Below are positions 41,619 through 52,100 of a DNA stretch of 64,000 nucleotides, piece after piece. Origin of the DNA: Gp6-AA40 sp035647075 (lineage in GTDB: Bacteria > Acidobacteriota > Vicinamibacteria > Vicinamibacterales > UBA2999). Within the stretch, counting starts at the first letter, position 1, and each line of letters begins with the position of its first letter. The stretch spans positions 1-64,000 of the forward strand of contig DASROF010000168.1 in the NCBI GenBank assembly GCA_035647075.1, read 5' to 3'. Under the pieces are notes generated by a model. The model saw nothing but the letters and a program-made list of their open reading frames with translations. It was not told the origin of the DNA and did no database searches. Made by a program: the position numbers and the translations under genes.

Positions 41619-43532
41619 ATGGCCAACTATCCCAATCCGCCGGGCATGAACCCGCGCGACAAACGAACGGGTGACCGCCGCTCGCTCGGTTCGACCGGGC
41701 GCCAGGGCGGCACCCTGTGGTACGTGCTCGGGTTCCTGATGCTGATGGCGCTGGCTCAGGTCTGGTACCTGCAGCCTGCCGGCAAGACCATTTCCTACAG
41801 CGACTTCAAGCAGGCGGTTCGCGCCGGACGGGTCGCGGAGGTCCAGGTCGGCGAACAGTCGATTCGTGGCACCTACAAGGGCGACGGAACGGAGAAGTTC
41901 AACGCCAACCGGATCGAAGATCCGAAGCTGCTCGAGGAACTCGACGCCTCGAATGTGAAATACACCGGCGAATTCGTCAGTCGATGGCTGCCGGAGATCC
42001 TGAGCTGGATCATTCCGCTGGTGCTCCTCTTCGCCATCTGGAGCTTCTTCTTCCGGCGAATCGGTGGCGCCGAGGGCGGCGTCATGTCCTTCGCCCGCAG
42101 CAAACACCGCGTGTTTGCGGAAGACGATGTGAAGGTCAGCTTCGCGGACGTCGCGGGCGTGGATGAAGCGGAACAGGAGCTCAAGGAGATCGTCGAGTTC
42201 CTCCAGAACCCGAAGAAGTACACGACCCTCGGCGGCCGGATTCCCAAGGGCGTGCTCCTGGTCGGGCCGCCGGGCACGGGTAAGACGCTGCTCGCGCGCG
42301 CTGTGGCCGGCGAGGCGAAGGTGCCGTTCTTCAGCCTGAGCGGCTCCGAGTTCGTCGAGATGTTCGTCGGCGTCGGCGCCGCCCGGGTGCGCGATCTCTT
42401 CTCACAGGCCGAGCAGAAGGCACCCTGCATCATCTTCATCGACGAGCTCGACGCACTGGGTCGCGCGCGTGTTCAGAGTCCGATGGGCTCGCACGAGGAG
42501 CGTGAGCAGACGCTGAATCAGCTCCTCGCAGAGATGGACGGCTTCGATTCGCGCAAGGCCATCATCATCATGGCGGCGACGAATCGTCCCGAGGTGCTCG
42601 ATCCTGCCCTGCTCCGTCCCGGGCGTTTCGATCGTCAGGTGCTGGTGGACAAGCCTGACATCAATGGTCGCGAGGCCGTGCTGCGGATTCACACCAAGCA
42701 GGTGAAGCTGGCGCCGACGATCGATCTCCGGGTCATCGCCGCCCGCACCGCCGGATTCGCTGGCGCTGATCTCGCCAATCTGGTCAACGAAGCCGCGCTC
42801 CTCGCCGCACGGAAAGACAAGACCTCCGTCGAGATGTCCGACTTCGACGAGGCGATCGACCGGCTGATCGCCGGACTCGAAAAGAAACGGGTGATGAGTA
42901 CGAAGGAGCGCGAGATTGTCGCCTACCACGAGTCCGGACACGCGATCGTGGCGACGATCATCCCGGGCATGGATCCCGTCCACAAGATCTCGATCGTGCA
43001 GCGCGGGTTCGGCGCGCTCGGCTACACGATGCAGCTGCCCCTCGAAGATCGGTATCTGATGCAGCGGCAGGATTTGCTCAATCAGCTCGCCGTGCTGCTC
43101 GGCGGCAGAACGGCGGAAGAACTGGCGCTCGGCGAGATTTCAACCGGAGCGCAGAACGATCTGCAGCGCGCCACGGACATCGCCCGCGCCATGGTCACGG
43201 AATGGGGCATGAGCGATGCTCTCGGCGCGGTGAATTACGACGGGCACAAGCGGAACAAATTCCTGGACATGCAGTTGGGACCCGAGCGCGGTAACTATGC
43301 GGAAGACACGGCCCGCCTCATCGATGCGGAGGTGAAGCGCATCATGACGGAGGCGCATACGCGCGCCACAACGATCCTGACCGACAAGCGCGACATGCTC
43401 GAGACCGTCACCCGGAAGCTTCTGGAACAGGAAGTGATGGAAGGCGCCACACTACGGTCGATTCTTGGCGTGCCGCCGGACGCAGTGACCCACGGCTCAG
43501 AGGGAATTCCCCTTCCGCCGGAACTGCGATAG
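41619..43532 (+). CDS. ftsH: ATP-dependent zinc metalloprotease FtsH
   Basis: A 637-aa membrane-bound AAA+ protease. Two membrane helices (about 34-50 and 127-144) flank a small periplasmic domain. Walker A GPPGTGKT is at 216-223, with VDELDALG-type Walker B reading IFIDELDALGRARV and second region of homology DPALLRPGRFDRQV. The zinc site is HESGH (437-441), with the third ligand in the later TDIARAMVTEWGMS region. It degrades membrane and cytosolic proteins. It lies 9 bp past clpB, an unusual location, so it is probably part of the HspR regulon. The end lacks the long acidic tail of E. coli FtsH. Confidence 0.97.
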   Translation: MANYPNPPGMNPRDKRTGDRRSLGSTGRQGGTLWYVLGFLMLMALAQVWYLQPAGKTISYSDFKQAVRAGRVAEVQVGEQSIRGTYKGDGTEKFNANRIEDPKLLEELDASNVKYTGEFVSRWLPEILSWIIPLVLLFAIWSFFFRRIGGAEGGVMSFARSKHRVFAEDDVKVSFADVAGVDEAEQELKEIVEFLQNPKKYTTLGGRIPKGVLLVGPPGTGKTLLARAVAGEAKVPFFSLSGSEFVEMFVGVGAARVRDLFSQAEQKAPCIIFIDELDALGRARVQSPMGSHEEREQTLNQLLAEMDGFDSRKAIIIMAATNRPEVLDPALLRPGRFDRQVLVDKPDINGREAVLRIHTKQVKLAPTIDLRVIAARTAGFAGADLANLVNEAALLAARKDKTSVEMSDFDEAIDRLIAGLEKKRVMSTKEREIVAYHESGHAIVATIIPGMDPVHKISIVQRGFGALGYTMQLPLEDRYLMQRQDLLNQLAVLLGGRTAEELALGEISTGAQNDLQRATDIARAMVTEWGMSDALGAVNYDGHKRNKFLDMQLGPERGNYAEDTARLIDAEVKRIMTEAHTRATTILTDKRDMLETVTRKLLEQEVMEGATLRSILGVPPDAVTHGSEGIPLPPELR

Positions 43533-43557
43533 GGGCAGAGCGTAAAGATCGACTCTG

Positions 43558-44948
43558 CTAAGACGCCAGCGGCATCCTGGCCGCTTCCCAGGCCGCAATC
43601 CCGCCGGCGATCTCACTGACCTGACTGACTCCGGCGCGCTGCAGCAGGCTTGCCGCGAGTGACGACCGGTAGCCCCCCGCGCAGTAGACAAGGATCGGCC
43701 GATCGCGCGGAATCTCATCCAGCCGATCGCGAAGCTCCTGACATGGCACCGAGACGCTTCCCGCGATCTTCTTAGCGGCCCGTTCGCCTGGTGCGCGGAC
43801 ATCCAGCAGAAGCGGCGGATTGACTCCACCAGCGCGTTCTGCCGCGAGCTCCGGCGTGATCCGCTCGGTCGTCGTGATCAGCGAGGGCCTGGCGTCAACG
43901 CTGCGGAAACCGCCGTCCAGATAGCCCACGACCGTGTCGAGGCCGATGCGGCCCAGCCGCAACGCCGACTCACTCTCCTGCCCAGGGTCGGCGATGATGA
44001 GAATCGGTTTCTCAGGGTCGAGTACGGTTCCTGCCCACGTCGCATACTGCCCCACCAGTCCGATGTTGATGCTCCCCCGGAGATGCCCTGAGGCAAACTG
44101 GGCGGCATCTCGGGTATCGAGCACCTGCCCGCCGGCGTCCTGCACGGCGAGCACTTGATCCAGCGTCATCGGACTGACTTCTCGTGCGAGCGTTTCCTGC
44201 AGCGTCGCACGCTCGCGGCTGTTCAGCTGGGCGTCGTAGGTGAAGTACGACGGGGCCAGTGGCTGGTCCGCGGTCACCAGCTGGACGAACGCCTCCTTCG
44301 ACATCGGCTGCAGCGCGTAGTTCAGTTTGCGCTGCTCACCGATCGTGGAGACGGTCTCTTTGCTGATCGCTTTTCCGCACAGCGAGCCGGCACCGTGTGC
44401 CGGATAGACCAGGCTGGAGTCCGGCAGCGCCAGAAGCTTCCGGTGCACCGAGTCGTACAGCATGCCGCCCAGTTCGGTCGCCGACCACCCGAGAGCCGCG
44501 CGCAAGTCCGGTCGGCCTACGTCGCCGACGAACAGCGTGTCGCCCGTCAAGACGGCCGCTGGCGCGGCGCCGCCCGCTGCCGCGTCGAACACAAGGATCG
44601 AGATCGATTCTGCCGTGTGGCCGGGCGTTTCAAGCGCCTCGAGGGACACCTGTCCCATCTCGATCCGATCGCCGTCACCGAGCGGTGTAAACGCGTACTC
44701 GGCCTGCGCCACGCGACCGAGGTAGATGCGCGCGCCCGTGCTATCCCGAAGCTCGAGGTGGCCGGCGATGAAGTCCGCGTGGAAGTGCGTGAGGATCACG
44801 TGCTTGATCGTCAGCCCGTGCTCGTGCGCGAAAGTCAGATACTGGTCGATATCGCGCTGCGGGTCGACCACGCAGGCCGTACCCGACGCCTCGTCACCGA
44901 TCAGGTACGAGGCGTGGGCGAGACAGTTCAGATAGAACTGCTTGAGGA

Positions 44949-44952
<4 letters not shown>
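43558..44952 (-). CDS. Persulfide dioxygenase-like MBL fold with two rhodanese domains (CstB-like)
   Basis: A 464-aa protein. The N-terminal MBL domain (1-235) has the persulfide-dioxygenase metal motif HFHADFIAGH (His56, His58, Asp60, His65), then LETPGHTAESI, LTGDTLFVGDVGRPD and YPAHGAGS. Two rhodanese domains follow. The first (about 255-345) has IIADPGQES where the active-site cysteine loop should be, so it is inactive. The second (about 360-460) has VYCAGGYRSS with a catalytic cysteine. The layout matches CstB/Blh proteins, which turn persulfides to thiosulfate. Its start overlaps the peroxiredoxin stop by four bases, giving a sulfide or peroxide detoxification operon. Confidence 0.9.
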
Positions 44953-45593
<641 letters not shown>

Positions 45594-45742
45594 TATTCAT
45601 GCCTCCTGAATTCCGCAACAATTCTATTCCCTGAGACGCCCCGGCACCGGTCACCGGTCCCGTCCGCCGTCCAGTCATTAACTTCGGCCCGTGGCGATTT
45701 CGGGTATCTGCGATAATCGCGGGCAGCTCATTACTCATCCAC

Positions 45743-48700
45743 ATGGACGGACCAGGTCAAGACCCCCACGCCTGGAATGGCGCCGTGCCGTCATTGGCAT
45801 GCGCGTACTGTGGCAGTTCCGCTCCGCCGGCGGCGGGTCGATGCCCGCAATGCGGCCGTGCCCGCGCAGACAGTGACTCTCTGACCGTTCTGGGCGACGC
45901 CCTGACGCCCACACCGGTCCGAGCGACCGGAGAGACGTTCGGAAGCTCCTCCGAGGACGTTACACGTTTTGTGGCGCCTTCTGACATGCCCGAAGACGTG
46001 ACCCGGGTGGTCGCGTCTGCCGACCCCTCCGAAGACCTCAGGCAATTTGCCGCTCCACCGGCAGCGTCTGAGGACCTCACGCGATTTGCCCCTCCACCGG
46101 CAGCGTCTGAGGATGTCACGCGATTTGCCGAGGCCGGCGATGCGCTGACGGTCGCGAGTCCCGTAATACCAGCCCCACCGCGGGCGTCTGTATCTGGCGC
46201 CGCGCGACGCTCCGGACGCGACACCGGGCCGCTCGAAGTCGGCCAGTCCTTCGGCCCTCGCTACCACATCATCCGGATGCTCGGGGTCGGCGGAATGGGC
46301 GCGGTGTATCAGGCCTGGGACGCGGAGCTAGGCGTTGCCGTGGCCATCAAAGTGATTCGGCCGGAGGTCATGGACGATCCGGCCACCGCGGAGGAAGTCA
46401 GCCGGAGGTTCAAGCGCGAGTTGCTGCTGGCCCGGCAGGTCACGCACAAGAACGTCGTGCGCATTCACGACCTGGGCGATATCGACGGGATCAAGTACAT
46501 CACGATGTCGTACGTCGAGGGCACGGACCTGGCGACGATCATCAAGCGCGACGGCAAGCGCCCGGTACGGGAGCTGCTCCATGTTGCCCGCGGCGTCATC
46601 GACGGACTGGTCGCGGCTCATTCTGCAGGCGTCGTCCATCGTGATCTGAAACCCGCGAACATCATGATCGGCAAGGATGGTGAGGCGCTGATCATGGACT
46701 TCGGGATCGCGCACTCGACAGGTGACGCGAATACCGCACCGGGGGTGGGCACGGGCACGCTCCCCGAGCACCTCCGCCGTGCCGCAGCGCAGCACACCGG
46801 AACAACGGTCGGCGCCATCGTCGGAACGCTGGAATATATGGCCCCCGAGCAGGCGCGGGGACAGACGATCGATCAACGCGTCGACGTCTACGCGTTCGGC
46901 CTGATTCTGTACGACGCATACCTGGGACAACGGCGCGCCGCATCCGGGGGCAGTGCGGTTGAAGAACTGCAGCGGCGAATGGCCGCGCCGCCTCCGCCGA
47001 TTCAGATGCTGGCCACGGACATCCCCGCTCCGCTGGCCGCGTTGATTGGACGCTGCGTCGAGCCCGAGGCCGACAAGCGCTTCCAGACGTCTGCCGAAGT
47101 CGCCGCGGAATTGGGACGACTCGACGACGAGGGCAAGCTGATTCCCATCAAGCGGGTCGTTCGCCTTCCGTACGCGATCGCGGCTGCGGGGTTACTCGTC
47201 GCGACGTCGGTCGGGGTGTGGTGGTATCAGCGCCAGTTCATCCCGCCGGCGACCCACGCGTCGATGAAGGTTGTGATCGCCGATTTCGTGAACGGGACCA
47301 AGGATCCGGCATTCGACGGCACCCTTGAACCGCAGCTCAGACGCGTACTCGAAGGTGCGACATTCATCAGCGCGTACGACAGGCGAAGAATCGGCGGCCT
47401 CGGGGTGCAAGCGCCCGAGCACCTCGACGAAGCGGCGGCGCTGCTGCTCGCGGCGAATCAAGGCGTAGCGACGGTCGTCTCTGGCTCGGTGGCGCCTCGC
47501 GGCAGCGGTTATCGAGTCGTCGCGAAAGCGACTCGCTTGGCGCCCCGCGAGGTGATCACCACGGAGTCCGGCGATGCGGCGGGTAAGGATCAGGTCCTCG
47601 ACGTGGCCACGCGGTTGATGGCTCGAATCCGCACGGCGCTCGGCGACGATACGCCGGAATCTGCCCAGCTCTTTGCGATGCGAAGTGTGTCCGCCAGCTC
47701 GCTCGAGGTGGTCCGTCACTACACCGCGGCGATGGAAGCGCAATCAGGCGGACAGTTCGAGAAGGCGAAGGACAGCTATTTGAAGGCGGTCGGACTGGAT
47801 CCGACGTTCGCGCTGGGCTACCAGGGCCTGGCTGCCGTGTCGCAAAATCTCGATCAGCCTGAGGACGCGGACAAATACATCAAGGAGGCGTTGAAGCACC
47901 TCGAGGGCTTGACTGATCGTGAGAAGTTCGCCACGCGCGGCTATTACTACCTGATGATTGGCGACAATCAGCAGTGCGTCAAGGAATACGGCGATAAGCT
48001 GGCGAAGTATCCAGCGGATATCGTCTCGCACAACCAGCGCGCCATTTGCTTGAAGAACCTGCGGCAGATGAGAGACGCGGCCGAGGAAATGCGGCAGGCC
48101 GTGGAGGCACTGCCGAATCACATTGTCCTGAGGACCAATTACGCGCTGTTCCTCGCCTTCTCCAGCCAATTCGCGGAGGTCGAGGCCCAGGTCAGGAAAA
48201 CCAACCCGCCCCTTCGTACCGGGCTGGCCGCCCTCGCCTACAGCCAGATCGGCCGCGGCCTAGTCTCAGAGGCCACCGCGACGTTCAACACGCTTGCAAC
48301 GATGGACGCACGAAGCAAGTCCTTGAGTGCTTCAGGACTGGGTGACGTGCTGATCTATCAAGGGGCCTTCTCCGTCGCGATTCGCATCCTCGAGCGCGGT
48401 GCAGCGGCAGATCTCGCCGCCGGGAGTCCGCATCGAGCGGCCCTGAAATGGACGACGATCGCGTACGCGCATCTCATGGCGGGCCGGCCTGCTGCCGCCA
48501 TTGCCGCTGCAAACACGGCGCTGACGACCAGCCAGACCGTGCCAGTCCGCTTTCTCGCCGCCCGTACGTTGGTCGAAGCAGGCGCGCTCGACAAAGCGCG
48601 ACCCGTGGCCGCTGCTCTTCTCTCGGCGGCGCAGCCCGAACCGAAGGCCTACGGCAAGATCATCGAAGGCCTGATCGCGTTGCAGGCGAATAAGGCAACC

Positions 48701-49036
48701 GACGCCATTACATTGCTGACTGAGGCGAACACGCTGCTCGATACCTGGTATGGCCGTTTCGATCTCGGGCGGGCGTATCTCAAAGCGGAGATGTTCGTGC
48801 AGGCGGACTCGGAATTCGATCGTGCCATCGGTCGTCGCGGCGAGGCGACTGCGCTCGTGGACGATGAGGAGCCGTCTTATGGCCAGTTCCCGCTCGCCTA
48901 CTACTATCTCGGGCGCGCGCGAGAAGGCGCCGGAGGCGCGAAGTTTGCCGAATCCTACCGGGAGTACCTCAAGATTCGCGGTGCTTCGACTGAAGATCCG
49001 ATCGTCAAAGACGCGCGCGGGCGCGCTGGTGGGTAG
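45743..49036 (+). CDS. Membrane Ser/Thr protein kinase with zinc ribbon, SEDxTRF repeats and periplasmic TPR domain
   Basis: A 1097-aa PknB-type kinase. Cys20, Cys23, Cys34 and Cys37 form a zinc ribbon. Residues about 68-135 hold five copies of a 12-13-residue repeat of type (S/P)ED(V/L)(T/R)xF/V...; two adjacent copies are 39-bp near-identical units at 46046-46123. The kinase domain (about 165-440) has Lys203 (VAIKVI), His299-Arg-Asp301 in HRDLKPANIM, DFGIAH and EYMAPEQARG, all intact. One membrane helix at about 475-495 leads to a TolB/CsgG-like N-segment (VIADFVNGTKDP) and a long TPR region to the C-terminus. Such kinases are abundant in Acidobacteria; the substrate is unknown. Confidence 0.9.
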   Translation: MDGPGQDPHAWNGAVPSLACAYCGSSAPPAAGRCPQCGRARADSDSLTVLGDALTPTPVRATGETFGSSSEDVTRFVAPSDMPEDVTRVVASADPSEDLRQFAAPPAASEDLTRFAPPPAASEDVTRFAEAGDALTVASPVIPAPPRASVSGAARRSGRDTGPLEVGQSFGPRYHIIRMLGVGGMGAVYQAWDAELGVAVAIKVIRPEVMDDPATAEEVSRRFKRELLLARQVTHKNVVRIHDLGDIDGIKYITMSYVEGTDLATIIKRDGKRPVRELLHVARGVIDGLVAAHSAGVVHRDLKPANIMIGKDGEALIMDFGIAHSTGDANTAPGVGTGTLPEHLRRAAAQHTGTTVGAIVGTLEYMAPEQARGQTIDQRVDVYAFGLILYDAYLGQRRAASGGSAVEELQRRMAAPPPPIQMLATDIPAPLAALIGRCVEPEADKRFQTSAEVAAELGRLDDEGKLIPIKRVVRLPYAIAAAGLLVATSVGVWWYQRQFIPPATHASMKVVIADFVNGTKDPAFDGTLEPQLRRVLEGATFISAYDRRRIGGLGVQAPEHLDEAAALLLAANQGVATVVSGSVAPRGSGYRVVAKATRLAPREVITTESGDAAGKDQVLDVATRLMARIRTALGDDTPESAQLFAMRSVSASSLEVVRHYTAAMEAQSGGQFEKAKDSYLKAVGLDPTFALGYQGLAAVSQNLDQPEDADKYIKEALKHLEGLTDREKFATRGYYYLMIGDNQQCVKEYGDKLAKYPADIVSHNQRAICLKNLRQMRDAAEEMRQAVEALPNHIVLRTNYALFLAFSSQFAEVEAQVRKTNPPLRTGLAALAYSQIGRGLVSEATATFNTLATMDARSKSLSASGLGDVLIYQGAFSVAIRILERGAAADLAAGSPHRAALKWTTIAYAHLMAGRPAAAIAAANTALTTSQTVPVRFLAARTLVEAGALDKARPVAAALLSAAQPEPKAYGKIIEGLIALQANKATDAITLLTEANTLLDTWYGRFDLGRAYLKAEMFVQADSEFDRAIGRRGEATALVDDEEPSYGQFPLAYYYLGRAREGAGGAKFAESYREYLKIRGASTEDPIVKDARGRAGG

Positions 49037-49111
49037 TGCTTGACGGCTGAAGGGGACGACCAGGGCTCCGGTCGCCCCGCTCGTCCCCTTCGCAGATGAC
49101 TCTTCGCCTGG

Positions 49112-52100
49112 CTACTTCGCGGTAACCGTTATCGTCACCGCAACCGTGTCCGAGAAATCGCTCAGACGCACGCTCGTATCCCCGTCCCACAAGCCGTCGT
49201 CCACCTTGTAATAGAACGTATCTGTCCCGGTGAAACCGTTCTTCGGCGTGTACGTGAACGATCCATTGGTTTCCAGAACCACATTCCCACTTGGCGGCTG
49301 TGCGACGAGTACAGCCCGCAGGATACTCTTGGGCGAATCGACGTCAGTGTCATTGCTGAGCACGCCTGTTAGGGCCGCAACCTTCAACTGCTTGTTTCTC
49401 TGCGTCGTGTAGTCTGGATCTGGATTCGCAGTTGGTGCGTTGTTCACGGCGGCGATTGTCACTGACTTCGAATCGCCGCTGAGCGTCAAGTCAGTGAACT
49501 TCGCTTTCGTCTTATACGTGAACGTGATCGTCGGATTCAGTGTGCCGTCCGGAAGCTGCTCTGTGTCGACGTACTTGGCCGTCGAGGGCGTGCCAATGGG
49601 AGTCGTCGGATACGTAATCGCCGAGGCCAGCTTTCGATAGACCTGATACTCCGATACCTTCCCGAACGACGGCACCTGCCATGTCGATTGCCGCCCGTGA
49701 TACTCCAGGCTGCCCGCCGTCGCGGCGGTGCACCCCGCAAAGCCGACGATGCACACCTTGAGCGCATACGGCGACGCGGGGCCTGCGCCTCGCGCGGTCT
49801 CGACATCGAGTTCTTGCGCGTCGCCGAGGCCAAGCGCATCGCCGAGGCCCAACGCGTCACCGAGGCCGAGGGCGTCACCAAGTCCGAGGGCATCACCTAA
49901 ACCAAGAGCGTCGCCAAGCCCGAGTGCGTCGCCCAGCCCGAGTGCATCGCCGAGGCCAAGGGCGTCACCGAGGCCCAATGCGTCACCAAGGCCCAGGGCA
50001 TTGCCGAACACCTTTACTGTGACGCCAGCGCCGATCTGGTTCAGGCGCAGACTCTCCCAGTCGTTGAACCCCTTGAACGTCTCGCTCGTCTTCGCGTCGA
50101 AGTTCGAGTCCTGCGAAGCGGAGGCGCTGCCATAAGCAAGGTTACCGTTCCAATCCACAAAATCCGTATTGAGATCCGTGTAGACACGTGCCACCCCAGT
50201 CGGAAGCGTGGCCTTCACGCCCGTGCAGTAGCGGGTGGCCTGGGGAACTCCCAGCTTCCCCACGATCGCGCTACCGAACGGGGCAAACCACACCGGTCGA
50301 TAGTTTGACAGCGACGACAGATAGAGGTCGCTCGGCGTCTCGGTGATGTCGGCGTCCTTCGTGCCCGAGTAGTCCAGATTCAGTTCATCGGCATTGTTGA
50401 GCAGCCCGTGTACCTGGAACGCGTAGCTCATCGAGCTGCGGTAATTCGGTTTACAGTTTGGCTCGACGATCGTCGCGGTCGGCGTCGTCAGCGTCTTGTT
50501 GCCCCAGACGACCGGTACGCCTCCGTGTGTCAGGTCCACGTTGTGCCCGAGCTCGTGGAAGGTCGTCGATGCGCGCACGAACGGCCGGCCAACAAATCCA
50601 TCCCACGCCCCAAGTGTCACCAGGACGTTGCCGCCAGGGAGGTCAGCGATTCCACCGGCGCTCGAGGGTATGTGAAAATCGGGATTATTGGTCGTGCAGC
50701 TCGTGCCATTGACGTCGTAGTTCGCGGGCTGTCCGCTCACAAGGCAGGGAAAGAGAGACTTCGGCCGGCCGCGCGAGTGCGCGTACAACACGTAGTGAAA
50801 CAGGCCCGCGCGCTTGTGATCGAAACGCACCCGGTGCGTGCCGTTATCCCAATTGAAGGCGCCCATGGCCGGGTTTATCAGTTCCTGATAAGTCAGTTCC
50901 CCGCCGTCGTCCTTCACTGGGAAGTCACGATAGACCTGGAAACCAAGCTTCCAACTGACCGTCCCCGCGTAATTCGGGAACTGGCACGAGGCCTGCGCGC
51001 TGGTGCACCAGACTTCCTTGATGATCTCTCCGCCGCGCGCCAGAGTCGACGGGACGAGGTAACCGTCAGCCTCCGTGGACCTGTAGTTGTCAATCCAATC
51101 CCAATCGGGACGCTCCACGTCACATACGAGTTCGGTCTCCACGCCCGCGCCGCAAATCACGCCGAGGTCGTGATAATCATGGATATTGCCGACATCGAAA
51201 TGCGCGTAAATGCCGTGTGCGGCAAACTTATCGCCGATCGCTTTCAGCATTGCCGGCGTCGGCATGTGCGTGTGGCCCAGCGAATCCGTGACCGCCCCGT
51301 ACGGCGTGTTGGGCTCGGCCTTCATCGCATTGAATTCGATGAACAGGTCGCGCTGGCTGGAATTCGCAAGCATCTGATTGAGATTCGGCAGTGGCGTGCC
51401 ATCCGGGTCCTTCAGACCGCTAGACGCGTCTTCGATGCCGTCGGGAATGCCGTCCCCGGGGGGGCCGCCGTCAATATTCGGATCGACATCGGCCACCGCC
51501 GTGCTGAAGATGATTCCTTCCGCGGTGAGGCAATCAAATCCACCGCCACCTGAGTGATCGATCGTCGTCGTGGCGGTTTCACCGAAACCTTCGACAGTGT
51601 TGTTATCCGGCGTCATGTAGTCGGTGACGTTGTAAGTCAGTGCCGCCCAGGTGCGCTCCGACGACGTGCCGGTGCCCTGTACCGGATTCGCAGGTGAGAT
51701 CTGTGTGTTCGTCCCGTCATTGAAAAACACGCGCTCGTTGCTGTTTGGCTGCCCAGCCCCGAGCAGGTATGTGATCTTGGCGGACTTGTCGGCCGCGACG
51801 CTCGACGACCGGTAGAAGCCGCGCACTCTCTGAGTAATCGTATCGGTCAACGAATCCTGGATGTGAATCCCGTCGTAAAAGACGATCTTCCGCAGCGGCT
51901 GCGATGAATCGCGATACACGATGACGAGCGTGGCGCCGGCTGATTCGGGAAGCTGATTGCCGCTCCGTGTCGGCAGTTTGACCTCATGGGAACCATTGAC
52001 GAGACGTTTGGGCGTCGGGTGATCGTCCTTGTCCAAGCGCACCGGCAGCAGACGCAGCACGTCGGCGCTGTACCGCCACATCGTCACCGGGGTTCCTGAC

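Noticed and set aside
40785..42107. 440-codon minus-strand open frame
   Set aside because: It lies antisense to clpB and ftsH, which are certain genes. Long antisense frames are expected at high GC, and the translation has no family features or start signal.
50408..51553. 381-codon plus-strand open frame
   Set aside because: Antisense shadow of the metzincin-like gene; no signal, domain or ribosome site.
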